Assembly (NCBI GenBank): GCA_964531385.1
Contig: CAZHGC010000014.1
Coordinates: forward strand, 5,149 to 69,148
Origin: MGBC114079 sp964531385
GTDB lineage: Bacteria; Bacillota; Clostridia; Lachnospirales; CAG-274
Direction of reading: 5' to 3'
DNA: 64,000 nucleotides
The position numbers and the translations under genes are program-made. A model generated the notes under the pieces. It had not been told where the DNA came from, did not search any database, and was given only the letters and a program-made list of their open reading frames with translations. The stretch's first letter is position 1. Every line of letters begins with the position of its first letter. Shown here one piece after another: positions 44,958 to 54,192 of this stretch.

Positions 44958-45027
44958 AGATGTAACCCCTTTCTAAAAATTGCATTTTAACGGTTATGGG
45001 TTGTACTTAAAAAGCTAATAGCTAATA

Positions 45028-45425
45028 GCTATAGTATTCGTATTTTTAAAAGAAAAAATACTCATAACCAATGGCGTAAACGCCAAATACAATATTCGTA
45101 TTTTTTAAGAAAAAAAATACTCATAACCAATGGCGTAAACGCCAAATACAATATTCGTATTTTTTAAGAAAAAAAATACTCATAACCAATGGCGTAAACG
45201 CCAAAATAATATTCGTATTTTTTAAGAAAAAAATACTCATAACCAATGGCGTAAACGCCAAAATAATATTCGTATTTTTTANNNNNNNNNNNNNNNNNNN
45301 NNNNNNNNNNNNNNNNNNNNNNNNNNNNNNNNNNNNNNNNNNNNNNNNNNNNNNNNNNNNNNNNNNNNNNNNNNNNNNNNNAGAAAAAAATACTCATAAC
45401 CAATGGCGTAAACGCCATTGGTTAA
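45028..45425. repeat. Tandem 57-59 bp hairpin-bearing repeat array
   Basis: Four copies before the gap (CTCATAACC at 45061, 45120, 45179, 45236) and one after (45393). Each unit contains GTATTTTTT...AAAAAATAC and TGGCG-TAAA-CGCCA inverted repeats. The last copy extends into a perfect 11-bp stem (45398-45423, AACCAATGGCG and partner). An inverted half unit GGTTATGGGT lies near 44994. There are no variable spacers, so it is not CRISPR. The left edge has three AGCTAAT-like short repeats. Confidence 0.9.
45282..45381. other. Assembly gap of 100 N
   Basis: Exactly 100 N inside the tandem hairpin repeat; the real copy number is unknown. Confidence 0.95.
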
Positions 45426-45776
45426 ATTATACTCCATTTTTGGGATTAATAAAAGCCTAATTTGCTATTTTTTTTAATTTAAGCCGGTTTGTAAAAATAA
45501 TTTTTATAACAGCTATGTTTTTTATAAAAGATTTGAGAAAAATACAAATTTTAAACATAAATTTTACATTTATACAAAAATGTTTTGACAAAACATAAAA
45601 AAACAAATACAATTTATATATAGAAAGGTTGATTGTTTTTTAATTTAATTATTTGAAATTTTGAGACACCAAGAAAAACGGCACAAAATTAAATTTTTTG
45701 CGAAAATCAATTTTATTGTGTTTTGTGCTGTGTTCTTGATTTTGACAACTTTGGCTAATATAGGGGAGGGGTGCTT
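45426..45776 (+). other. Intergenic stretch before cheR
   Basis: About 350 bases hold no supported gene. They contain the cheR promoter listed next and a transcribed leader of about 157 bases with no recognised motif. The first 150 bases are plain AT-rich DNA. Confidence 0.5.
45585..45613 (+). promoter_or_regulatory. cheR-cheB promoter
   Basis: TTGACA at 45585-45590 and TACAAT at 45608-45613, spacer 17 bases. It looks like a sigma-A, not a sigma-D flagellar, promoter. Confidence 0.8.
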
Positions 45777-46586
45777 GTGGATATATCCGAAGCGGAATTT
45801 AAAGATATAACTTCATACGTTGAAACAAATTACGGAATAAACTTAAAGCAAAAGAAAAAATTGATAATAGGTCGCCTTGAAAATTATCTTGTTAGAAACG
45901 GCTACAAAAGTTACAGCGAATATATGCAAAAAGTTAAAAACGATTCAACCGGTGCGGAAGCAAATGTTCTTATAAACCATTTAACAACGAATCACACTTA
46001 TTTTTTAAGAGAAAATCTGCATTTTAACTATATGCGTGATATAATTTTGCCAAAGCTTTTTGTTTCGGAGCAGAGCAAAAAATCTTTATATATATGGTCG
46101 GCTGCGGCATCAACAGGCGAAGAGCCTTATACAATAGTTATGACTCTTCACGATTTTTTTAGACAAAAGCCTGACAAATGGGACACTCGCATATTGGCAA
46201 CAGATGTTTCAACGCAGGCAATTCAAACGGCAAAAGAGGGAATATATATGAAAGAGCAACTTGATGTTCTTTCTCCTTCTTGGAAAAAAATATATTTTGA
46301 AAATTATTCGGAAGACAAAATGCGTATTAAACAAGAAGTGCGTGATGATGTAATTTTTAGAATACAAAATTTAATGCAGCCTTTTAATTTTAAAAATAAA
46401 TTTCACATAGTTTTTTTAAGAAACGTAATGATATATTTTGAAGATTATACAAAATACAAATTGATAAACAAAATTTATGATTGTATGCAACCGGGAGGAT
46501 ATTTATTTATTGGAATGTCCGAAGTTTTGGACAAGCGAAACACAAATTTTAAATATATACAATCTTCAATATATCAAAAAATATAA
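45777..46586 (+). CDS. cheR: Chemotaxis protein methyltransferase CheR
   Basis: A 269-residue CheR with the N-terminal helical domain and the SAM domain: TTNHTYFLRE, IWSAAASTGEEPYTI (motif I), ILATDVSTQAI and FLRNVMIYF. It methylates glutamates of chemoreceptors. I chose the GTG at 45777 because AGGGGAGGG at 45762-45770 is 6 bases upstream; the GTG at 45771 abuts that site. It is followed after 15 bases by cheB, the opposing enzyme. No cheA, cheW or receptor gene is next to them. Confidence 0.94.
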   Translation: MDISEAEFKDITSYVETNYGINLKQKKKLIIGRLENYLVRNGYKSYSEYMQKVKNDSTGAEANVLINHLTTNHTYFLRENLHFNYMRDIILPKLFVSEQSKKSLYIWSAAASTGEEPYTIVMTLHDFFRQKPDKWDTRILATDVSTQAIQTAKEGIYMKEQLDVLSPSWKKIYFENYSEDKMRIKQEVRDDVIFRIQNLMQPFNFKNKFHIVFLRNVMIYFEDYTKYKLINKIYDCMQPGGYLFIGMSEVLDKRNTNFKYIQSSIYQKI

Positions 46587-46601
46587 ACCTTGGAGGTCAT
46601 T

Positions 46602-47642
46602 ATGAAAAAAATTAGAGTATTGGTAGTCGATGACTCCATTTTATTCCAAGAATTTCTCGTTAGAGCGATAAACAGCGATTCCGATTTGGAAGTTGTTGCA
46701 ACCGCAAAAGACCCTTTTGAAGCAAGAGACGCAATTATAAAATATAAACCTGACGTTATGACACTTGACGTTGAAATGCCAAGAATGAACGGAATTGAAT
46801 TTTTGAGACAGCTTTTGCCACAATATAAAATGCCTGTGGTAATGGTTAGTTCGTTGAACGAAGTTGTATTTGATGCTCTTGCCGCAGGTGCGGTTGATTT
46901 TGTTACAAAGCCTTCTTCATTGACGGCTCAAAATATACACGAATTTGTTGAAACAGAGCTTGCTCTTAAAATAAAGGCTGCTGCAACCTCAAAAGTTTCA
47001 ACTATTTCAAGAGAAATTGAACCAAAACGCACGCCGATAAATGCTGTTTCGGCTTCGCCAAACGGTCGGATACATTTAATTGCAATTGGAGCATCAACAG
47101 GCGGAACGGAAGCAATTTTGAGCATTTTAACCCAGCTTGAGCCTGATGTTCCAGGAATTGTTATAACCCAGCATATGCCTCCGGGATTTACTTCAATGTA
47201 TGCAAAGAGGCTTGATTCAAAATGTTCAATAAAGGTTAAAGAAGCGGAAACGGGCGATATTGTTCAAAAAGGAACAGCATTAATTGCTCCTGGCGACAAA
47301 CATATGACAGTTTACAAAGAAGGCGGAGTTTACAAAGTTAAATGTTATTATGGTCAAAAAGTTAGTGGTCATTGCCCATCGGTTGATGTTCTTTTCGATT
47401 CTGTTGCAAAGGCGGCAAACAGAAATGCAATGGGAATAATTTTAACGGGAATGGGTGCAGACGGCGTTACAGGGCTTTTGCTTATGCGTTCGAAGGGTGC
47501 CGAAACAATTGGTCAGGACGAGGCAAGCTGTGTTGTATATGGAATGCCGAAAGTTGCGTTCCAATCGGGTGCTGTTAAACATCAGCTTTCTCTTCAAAGT
47601 ATTCCGAGAAAGATATACCAAATTTTAAGTGCATCAAGATAA
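46602..47642 (+). CDS. cheB: Chemotaxis response regulator methylesterase CheB
   Basis: A 346-residue CheB. REC domain with phosphoacceptor Asp56 in MTLDVEMPRMNG, then a linker and the methylesterase domain with Ser in AIGASTGGTEA, His in TQHMPPGF and Asp in GMGADGVTG, the catalytic triad. It demethylates and deamidates chemoreceptors when phosphorylated by CheA. Start at 46602 follows TGGAGGTC. Cotranscribed with cheR. Confidence 0.95.
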   Translation: MKKIRVLVVDDSILFQEFLVRAINSDSDLEVVATAKDPFEARDAIIKYKPDVMTLDVEMPRMNGIEFLRQLLPQYKMPVVMVSSLNEVVFDALAAGAVDFVTKPSSLTAQNIHEFVETELALKIKAAATSKVSTISREIEPKRTPINAVSASPNGRIHLIAIGASTGGTEAILSILTQLEPDVPGIVITQHMPPGFTSMYAKRLDSKCSIKVKEAETGDIVQKGTALIAPGDKHMTVYKEGGVYKVKCYYGQKVSGHCPSVDVLFDSVAKAANRNAMGIILTGMGADGVTGLLLMRSKGAETIGQDEASCVVYGMPKVAFQSGAVKHQLSLQSIPRKIYQILSASR

Positions 47643-47675
47643 ATTTTTGCTGACGTTAAAATTGCATATATTCAA

Positions 47676-47718
47676 AAAAAGAACCGCAAAAAATGAAATG
47701 ATTTTTGCGGTTCTTTTT
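47676..47718. terminator. Bidirectional rho-independent terminator
   Basis: An 18-bp stem around GAACCGCAAAAAT with a GAAATG loop and T run, after cheB and facing the lipoprotein gene. Confidence 0.9.
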
Positions 47719-47793
47719 CGATTGTGAATGCTGTTTGAAAAAAGGGGTTGTGAAAAAATCACAACCCCTTTAACTACTTAAAAATCAAAGAAA

Positions 47794-48147
47794 TTATTTT
47801 GCAGCAGTAGTTGCATCTTCAATAGTGATACCGTTCTTTTCTGCAAGGTCTTTAATTTTCTGAGTGTATTCTTCGTATTTTTTAGTAACTTCGTCAATTT
47901 GATCTTGTTCTTTGAAATCGTTAGCTTTACCGGCAATTTCCTGACCATAGTTAGCAACTTCCTGAGAAAGAGCCTGGAATTCAATCAAAGATTCTTCGTC
48001 CAATTTGTCAACATTGTTGCTTAAAGTTTGGATAGCATTGCCAAGGTTCTGAGAAGCTTCAACGTTCTTTGTAGCGTCAAGACCACAGCCTGTGAACAAA
48101 GAGAAAGACAAAACAGCAACCCCAATAAGTGATAATAATTTTTTCAT
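47794..48147 (-). CDS. Small helical lipoprotein (paralogue A)
   Basis: A 117-residue protein with a signal peptide and lipobox LFTGC (Cys21). The mature part is Gln/Glu/Lys-rich and almost entirely helical, with likely coiled coil. No known family is recognised. Its start and its last 40 residues resemble the product of the next minus-strand gene (YTQKIKDLAEKNGITIE versus YSAKLKEIAKSNNISIK), so they are paralogues. RBS AGGAGGT. Confidence 0.8.
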   Translation of the reverse strand: MKKLLSLIGVAVLSFSLFTGCGLDATKNVEASQNLGNAIQTLSNNVDKLDEESLIEFQALSQEVANYGQEIAGKANDFKEQDQIDEVTKKYEEYTQKIKDLAEKNGITIEDATTAAK

Positions 48148-48408
48148 TAAAGTATACCTCCTAAAATATCAATTATGAATAATTTGTGAACTTATTCTGA
48201 AAACAAGTATACCACACAGAAAAGGCAATGTAAATAGTTTTTTTGAAATTTTTCTAAAAAACTCGCATTTTATCAATAAATACAAAAATAAAACGTTTGA
48301 TTTTGAAGTGGTTGCAAAAAAAGTACAACTTTATTTTAAATCATATAAATTTTTTGTGTAGAAATTGTTATAATGGGCGAAATTTAGAAAGTTGGGCAAA
48401 AAAATATT

Positions 48409-48960
48409 TTATTGAGCCGAAAGTTCTTCAAGCGTTTTAATTGAGATATTGTTTGATTTTGCAATTTCTTTTAATTTAGCTGAATAATCAGCATATTTAA
48501 CAGTGTATTCATCAACTTTATCCTGAGTTAATGTGTCTTTTTCAACTTCTTCTGCATATTTTTGAATTTCTTCCGATAATTTTTGGAACTTTGCTTTTGA
48601 AGCATCATCTATTTTATCAGCTTCTTGAGCTATGGACAACAAAACAGAGAAAAGGTCTTTTGTTGATTGTTCAAATTTTGTTGTGTCAAGGTTTTCGAGG
48701 TTAAGCTCTGCGTTTTCTTCGGATTCTGCCAAAACCAAATCATTGCCAACCTGAGTAACAACATAGTTTTCCTCATCGTTTGTTAAATCTTCTGTTAAAT
48801 CTTCTGTTAAATTTTCTGTTAAATCTTCTGTTTCTGCCACAGCTTCGGTTGTTGTTTCTGTTACAGTTTCGGTTGTTGTTTCGGCTTCGTCATCACAACA
48901 GCCCGCAAACAAGGAAAGAGACAATGCGGAAACGCATAAAATTGATACTAACTTTTTCAT
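48409..48960 (-). CDS. Small helical lipoprotein with Thr/Glu repeats (paralogue B)
   Basis: A 183-residue lipoprotein with lipobox LFAGC. After the Cys comes a low-complexity linker of TETTTE-type and LTEDLTED-type repeats, then a helical domain similar to paralogue A. The start at 48960 follows GGAGGT; a longer reading lacks support. The linker may hold the domain away from the membrane, in the wall. No family or function recognised. It has its own leader of more than 90 bases. Confidence 0.8.
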   Translation of the reverse strand: MKKLVSILCVSALSLSLFAGCCDDEAETTTETVTETTTEAVAETEDLTENLTEDLTEDLTNDEENYVVTQVGNDLVLAESEENAELNLENLDTTKFEQSTKDLFSVLLSIAQEADKIDDASKAKFQKLSEEIQKYAEEVEKDTLTQDKVDEYTVKYADYSAKLKEIAKSNNISIKTLEELSAQ

Positions 48961-49105
48961 AAAAATACCTCCTGAAATATGTAATAATAATTGAATTTTG
49001 GCAAAATATATTGCCGATAAAAACTCATTATTTATGATAGCATAGTTCAAAATTAATGTAAAGCGTAAAAATTATATTCATAAATTTTTAAGAATTATTT
49101 TGAAA

Positions 49106-49591
49106 TTAGTCTTCAACAACAGCGATTTGAATTTCTTTGAAAAAGTTTTTAACATATTCTTCCCAAGCCAAATCAAGCTCCTTATTCAAAGCAAAAGTTT
49201 TTTGTGCTGTTCCTGTTGTGCAAACAACCTTATCTTTTTCGAAAACAAAGTTTAGAAATAATGCAGCGGCATTGTCTGAAATTTTTTCCAAAAGTTCTTT
49301 TGGTGCGGAAATTACAAATTTCATATAAGCCGGTTTTACTTTTCCTTTTACAAATTCAAAAACATATGGCCTGATTTTTTCCCATTTACAAAAAAACACG
49401 TTTGAAGTTTCTTCTTGAGATGTTTCTTCGTCAAGTTCCTGTTGTTGTTTTATGATTTTGCCGTCAATATCGAATTTTGCAAAAGATTGAATTTCAACGG
49501 TTCTGAGTTCAAAATTGTCAAAATAATGTTCTCTTAAAATTTTATTCATAAAATTTTTAACTTCGGTGTCGCAAATATAAAAAACGTACAT
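49106..49591 (-). CDS. DUF5721-like conserved protein
   Basis: A 161-residue soluble protein. The pattern FMNKIL near the start, FDIDGK, WEKIRPYVFEFVKGK and the C-terminal CTTGTAQKTFALNKELDLAWEEYV match, from memory, the DUF5721 family of Clostridia, which has no assigned function. RBS AAGGAGG precedes the start. It is the last gene of a minus-strand run with two flavoproteins and an LCP protein. Confidence 0.65.
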   Translation of the reverse strand: MYVFYICDTEVKNFMNKILREHYFDNFELRTVEIQSFAKFDIDGKIIKQQQELDEETSQEETSNVFFCKWEKIRPYVFEFVKGKVKPAYMKFVISAPKELLEKISDNAAALFLNFVFEKDKVVCTTGTAQKTFALNKELDLAWEEYVKNFFKEIQIAVVED

Positions 49592-49618
49592 ACAAGCCCC
49601 TCCTTAAATTAATGCAAT

Positions 49619-51211
49619 TTAATTTTTGTTTATGACAGCTTCTGCACAACGAACACCGTCAACTGCCGCCGAAACAATTCCTCCGGCATAGCCACAACCC
49701 TCGCCACAAGGTAAAATCCCCTCGACATTTGACATAAAATTCTCGTTTCTGACAATTCGAACAGGCGAAGAACTTCTTGTTTCGGGAGCCGTCATAATTG
49801 CATTTTTGTTGGCAAAGCCTTTGATTTTTTTATCAAAAGCTTTTATTCCCTCTTGCAAGGAAAAATAAATTTCTTTTGAAAATATTTTTGAAAAATCGCT
49901 TCCGACAATGCCGGGCAAATATGTTGGGAGAACGTCTTTAAATTTATTTTTTGAAATTTCTGTTGGAACCCCAGAAAGAAAATCACCAACGGTTTGAACG
50001 GGTGCAAAATAATTTTCTCCGCCGGCAAAAAATGCTTTTTCTTCAATTTGCCTTTGATATTCAACTCCTGCAAGAGGGTGGGAGGACTTGAAATCATTTG
50101 AGCCGACACCAACCAAAACAGCACTGTTTGCGTTTTTTCCGTCACGCTTATAATAGCTCATTCCGTTTGTAACAATTTTTCTTTCTTCGGAGGTTGCTCC
50201 AACAACAAGCCCTCCGGGACACATACAGAATGTGTAAACACCTCTGCCGTTTTCCAAATGGGTGAAGAGTTTATAATCTGCCGGAGGAAGATATTTTGCA
50301 AAATCGCCGTATTGCGATTTGTTTATAAAATCTTGCGAATGTTCAATTCTTACACCAATGGAAAAAGCTTTTTGTTCGATGTTGATGTTTTTTTCAAAAA
50401 GCATTTTAAATGTGTCTCTTGAGCTGTGGCCAATTGCGAGAATTAGGTTGTTTGTTTCAAATTCCGAAACGCCTTTTTCGTTTTTAACAATCACCTTTTT
50501 TAAAACACCGTTTTTTTCTTCAAAGTTAATCATTTGCGTATTAAAATGGACTTCTCCGCCGAGTGAAATTATTTCGTTTCTTATGTTTTTAACCATATTA
50601 ACCAAATTATCGGTTCCAATATGAGGTTTTGCCAAGTATAAAATTTCTTTAGGAGCACCGGCTTTAACAAATTCGTTTAAAACAAAGCCACAACGGGGGT
50701 CTTTAATTCCCGTTGTAAGCTTTCCATCGGAAAAAGTTCCTGCACCGCCTTCACCAAATTGAACGTTTGATTTTGGATTTATTTTTCCATTTTGTCGAAA
50801 AGCTTCAACATCTTTTGTTCGTTCCTCAACGCATTTTCCTTGTTCGATGATTATTGGCATTGCTCCGGCTTTTGCAAGAACAAGCCCCGCCATAAAACCC
50901 GCCGGCCCAAAGCCAACAATAATTGGTCTTTTATCAAATTTTTGTTTTTCAATTAAATATTCAAATTTTTTTTCAAGGGAAACATTTTTTATTTTTAAAA
51001 AATTTTTTTCATCAACTCCGGAAACTTCAACGTCAACAGCAAAAATATAGACAACGTTATCTTTTTTTCGTGCATCGACAGATTGCTTTGCAATTTTTAT
51101 TTTGCAAATATTTTTTTTGTTGATGTGCAGAATTTTTGCAACATTTTCTTTTAAAACATTCAAATCGATATTTTTTTTGACAGATATTTTAATATTTGAA
51201 ATTCTAATCAT
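49619..51211 (-). CDS. FAD-dependent oxidoreductase (COG2509-type)
   Basis: A 530-residue flavoprotein. After an N-terminal domain (about 1-90) comes the dinucleotide-binding motif PIIVGFGPAGFMAG, then QFGEGGAGTFSDGKL and a C-terminal FAD-binding ILPCGEGCGYAGGIVSAA. This family of uncharacterised FAD-dependent dehydrogenases is common in anaerobes; the substrate is not known. RBS GAGGTGG. Starts 9 bases after the next flavoprotein gene, so both are in one operon. Confidence 0.87.
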   Translation of the reverse strand: MIRISNIKISVKKNIDLNVLKENVAKILHINKKNICKIKIAKQSVDARKKDNVVYIFAVDVEVSGVDEKNFLKIKNVSLEKKFEYLIEKQKFDKRPIIVGFGPAGFMAGLVLAKAGAMPIIIEQGKCVEERTKDVEAFRQNGKINPKSNVQFGEGGAGTFSDGKLTTGIKDPRCGFVLNEFVKAGAPKEILYLAKPHIGTDNLVNMVKNIRNEIISLGGEVHFNTQMINFEEKNGVLKKVIVKNEKGVSEFETNNLILAIGHSSRDTFKMLFEKNINIEQKAFSIGVRIEHSQDFINKSQYGDFAKYLPPADYKLFTHLENGRGVYTFCMCPGGLVVGATSEERKIVTNGMSYYKRDGKNANSAVLVGVGSNDFKSSHPLAGVEYQRQIEEKAFFAGGENYFAPVQTVGDFLSGVPTEISKNKFKDVLPTYLPGIVGSDFSKIFSKEIYFSLQEGIKAFDKKIKGFANKNAIMTAPETRSSSPVRIVRNENFMSNVEGILPCGEGCGYAGGIVSAAVDGVRCAEAVINKN

Positions 51212-51220
51212 AAATCCACC

Positions 51221-52468
51221 TCAACAATCGTTCAAAATCGCCATTGCGGCAGATTTTCCTGCCAAAACTCCCGAAGACCAAGCCCATTGCAAATTAAAAC
51301 CTCCGCAATCTCCGAAAATGTCCAAAACTTCGCCGGAAGCGAAAAGACCTTGAACGATTTTTGATTGCATGGTTTTAAAGTCAAACTCATCGGTTGAAGC
51401 CCCGCCTGCGGTAACCTGTGCATTGTTCCAGCCGTTTTGACCGACAATTTTAAATTCAAATTCTTTTATTAAATTTGCCATATTCCAAAGCAAATCTTTG
51501 CTTAAATTGGAAACGGAAAAAGAAAGTTTTTCAATTCCCGATTTTTTTGCAATTACATTTCCGATTTTTTTGTTTAAAAGCCCAACAAAAAAATTTTCCA
51601 TAGTTAGATGGTTAAGATTTTTCTTCCTTTCCGAAAGTAAATCGAAAATTTCTTTTTTTGAAAGTTCGGGCATAAAGTCGAGAACAATTGAACAGCCGTT
51701 TTTCATTGCTGAAATTGTTGAAAGCTGAAAAATTGGCGGGCCGGAAAGACCGTAATCTGTGAAAAGAACTTCGCCGAATTCTTCTTTTAAAACTTTTTTG
51801 CCGGAAATTATTTTAACATTTCCTGTAAATTTAATTCCTTTAAGACCTTTGACAATGTCTTTTTCGGTTTTAAGCTGAACCAAAGCGGGGTTAAGTTTTG
51901 TTATGGTATGCCCCAAATTTTTTAAAATTTTAAAACCACTTCCGTTTGAGCCGAGATTTGGCGAAGCACAACCGCCAGCCGAAACAATAACTTTTTCGGA
52001 ATTTAGAACATTTCCCGAAAAAGAGGTTATTTTAAATTTTTTTCCGATTTGTGTTATTTCTTTAACTTCAAATCCTGAAATTATTTCAATTCCGAGGTTT
52101 GAAACTTCATTTCTCAGGCAATCCAAAACAGAAGAAGCTTGTTCGCTGTATGGATACATTTTTCCGTTGTCCTCTTCTTTTGGATATATGCCGATTTTTT
52201 GAAAGAAATCGAGTGTGTCAAAAACGGAGAATTGCTTTAAAGCGAATTCAACGAAATTTGGGTTTTTTCCGTAAAAATTATAAACGGAAGTGTTTAGATT
52301 TGTAAAATTACAGCGACCGTTTCCGGTCGCCAAAATTTTTTTACCAACTCTGTCCATTCTTTCCAAGATTATAACTTTTCCTTTTTCTCCGAGAATTTTT
52401 GCGGCAAAAATTCCACCGATGAGCCCCGAAGCACCTCCGCCAACAATTGCTAAAACAGGCTTTTTCAT
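51221..52468 (-). CDS. HI0933/BaiN-like flavoprotein
   Basis: A 415-residue flavoprotein: LAIVGGGASGLIGGIFAAK, the diagnostic GKKILATGNGRCNFTN, GGCASPNLGSNGSGF and the C-terminal LFASGEVLDIFGDCGGFNLQWAWSSG. This is the HI0933 family (annotated as aminoacetone oxidase or BaiN-like). In bile-acid-transforming clostridia, a member acts in 7-dehydroxylation, but most members are housekeeping proteins of unknown role. The start at 52468 is chosen after GGAGGAAT; the LCP gene stops 2 bases upstream. Confidence 0.9.
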   Translation of the reverse strand: MKKPVLAIVGGGASGLIGGIFAAKILGEKGKVIILERMDRVGKKILATGNGRCNFTNLNTSVYNFYGKNPNFVEFALKQFSVFDTLDFFQKIGIYPKEEDNGKMYPYSEQASSVLDCLRNEVSNLGIEIISGFEVKEITQIGKKFKITSFSGNVLNSEKVIVSAGGCASPNLGSNGSGFKILKNLGHTITKLNPALVQLKTEKDIVKGLKGIKFTGNVKIISGKKVLKEEFGEVLFTDYGLSGPPIFQLSTISAMKNGCSIVLDFMPELSKKEIFDLLSERKKNLNHLTMENFFVGLLNKKIGNVIAKKSGIEKLSFSVSNLSKDLLWNMANLIKEFEFKIVGQNGWNNAQVTAGGASTDEFDFKTMQSKIVQGLFASGEVLDIFGDCGGFNLQWAWSSGVLAGKSAAMAILNDC

Positions 52469-52469
52469 T

Positions 52470-54119
52470 TTATTCCTCCACAAGTTTTTCTTTTGAACCG
52501 AGAACAATTAAAATATCTGATTTTCCACATTTTTCCGAATCAACGACAACTTCGCAAGTTGTGAAAAAATCTGTAAGGTCTTCGCCGATTCCGTCTTCTT
52601 TAACATATATTTTTGTTTCTTGAATTTTTTCAGATTCATCGCCGATTGAAGAAACGGAAAAACCGTTTTTTGAAAGAAGTTCTTTTGCTTTTCCGGCAAG
52701 ACCTGTTGTATATCCGCCGTTTAAAATAACGATGTCTTTTCCAACGCTTGACTGAACCGTTGAACTTTTGGAAGCAGTTGAATTGTAAATTTCGTTAATC
52801 ATTTCTTTTGTTTCTTTTTTATTGACAACGTAATAAGAACCGCCGTTTTTTGAAGGGTTTCCGGGCAAAGTGTGACCTTTAACTTTGTCGGAATTGAAAC
52901 CGTCTATAGCTCCGATATATGCGACAATATCGGAAATGCTTGCATCTGTATCAACATATTCGACAATTGTTTTAATGTATGATGTTGGGTTTGAAAGTAT
53001 TTTGTCTTTTTGAAGAGCCTGTGCCAAAAATGCTTTTATAAAATCACGCTGAACCTCAACCCTGTGCAAATCTGCCATTGCATAACCTTTTCGAAAACGA
53101 ACAAGCTGTTCGGCTTTTTCGCCGTCAAGGTGTTGCATTCCGGGTTTTAGGTCAATTACAAACCCTGCTTTGTCGTCGTAATAAAGCCTTTGTTCAACAT
53201 TGTAATCAACTCCGCCGATTGAGTCGACCAAATATCTAAATCCTTCGAAATTAACTTTTGCATAATAATCGATTTTAACGTCAAGAAGTTCTTCGACTTG
53301 TTTTTCAAGGAAATCCATTCCGTTTGTTTCTCCGCCATAGGAATGAACCGCATTTATTTTCATTTCGTTAGAAGTTAAATTTGATATGTTTCCTTGCATA
53401 ACTTTAAATCGGTCGGTTGGAACTTTAACAAGCGTATCTCTTGGAATTGAAATTAAGTCGAGTTGTTTGCTGACAGAGTTGAAACAGCCGAGCATAATTG
53501 TATCGGTTCGGGTTTCGTCTTTGTCAACGCCAACAATAAGGAATGTTGTTTTTTCGGGAACGGATGTTTTAAAAATGTCGGAAATGAAATTTGGACTGTT
53601 TTTAAAATAATCGTCATCAACATCATCGTTTAAATAAGTGTATGAAATGTATCCGCCCATAATCGCAACGTATGCAAAAACGATTGAAAATAAAATTAGA
53701 AAGAACTTTCTGATTGGGTGTCTTTTTTTTATTTTTCTTTTTTGGGGAACTCTTTTTTTTGCTTTCACAGGATAAATTTCAATTCCTTTCCTTTTGTCGA
53801 TATTGTTGTAATTATCGAAATCATCGGCACTGTCGTCATAATCGTCATAATCATCATAATCGTCATCATAATCATCGAAATTATCATAATTGTTATGGGT
53901 GTCGTTTTTATAATCGTTTTGATAAGAGTTGTTTTCGTTGTAATCATCATAATCATCGTAACCGTCATTATAATTATAAAGCTGTTTTCGTGTTTTTCGA
54001 TTATTTCGATTTATAACGTCGTAAAAGTTATCGGGAGAGCTTTCTGATTTATTATTATGTTTTTTTGTGTCAAATTCATTTGTTTTGTTTTTATTAATTT
54101 TTTTTCTATTGTTATCCAT
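52470..54119 (-). CDS. LytR-CpsA-Psr family cell-wall glycopolymer ligase with acidic tail
   Basis: A 549-residue protein. Residues 1-110 are cytoplasmic and very rich in Asp, Asn and Tyr, with DDYDDY runs at 54-60 and 82-95. A basic segment (KKRVPQKRKIKKRH) leads to a membrane helix at 139-160. The LCP domain (about 190-345) has TRTDTIML, SIPRDTLV and LVRFRKGYAMADLHRVEVQRDF, holding the Arg/Asp residues that bind the polyprenyl phosphate. A LytR C-terminal domain lies at 450-540. It should attach secondary polymers to peptidoglycan. RBS GGAGG. Confidence 0.92.
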   Translation of the reverse strand: MDNNRKKINKNKTNEFDTKKHNNKSESSPDNFYDVINRNNRKTRKQLYNYNDGYDDYDDYNENNSYQNDYKNDTHNNYDNFDDYDDDYDDYDDYDDSADDFDNYNNIDKRKGIEIYPVKAKKRVPQKRKIKKRHPIRKFFLILFSIVFAYVAIMGGYISYTYLNDDVDDDYFKNSPNFISDIFKTSVPEKTTFLIVGVDKDETRTDTIMLGCFNSVSKQLDLISIPRDTLVKVPTDRFKVMQGNISNLTSNEMKINAVHSYGGETNGMDFLEKQVEELLDVKIDYYAKVNFEGFRYLVDSIGGVDYNVEQRLYYDDKAGFVIDLKPGMQHLDGEKAEQLVRFRKGYAMADLHRVEVQRDFIKAFLAQALQKDKILSNPTSYIKTIVEYVDTDASISDIVAYIGAIDGFNSDKVKGHTLPGNPSKNGGSYYVVNKKETKEMINEIYNSTASKSSTVQSSVGKDIVILNGGYTTGLAGKAKELLSKNGFSVSSIGDESEKIQETKIYVKEDGIGEDLTDFFTTCEVVVDSEKCGKSDILIVLGSKEKLVEE

Positions 54120-54192
54120 AAAATTCCTCCATTAAGACGCTATGTAAAAACTGCCTTAAATGTAAAAATTAAAGTAAAATTCGCTATGTAAA

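Noticed and set aside
45164..45418. Minus-strand ORF made of repeated YEYYFGVYAIG-like units
   Set aside because: It only reflects the tandem repeat when unit length is a multiple of three. It has no ribosome site, crosses the gap, and other units are 59 bp, which would break the frame.
45028..45425. CRISPR array
   Set aside because: Units are contiguous 57-59 bp copies without unique spacers, and no cas gene is in the window.
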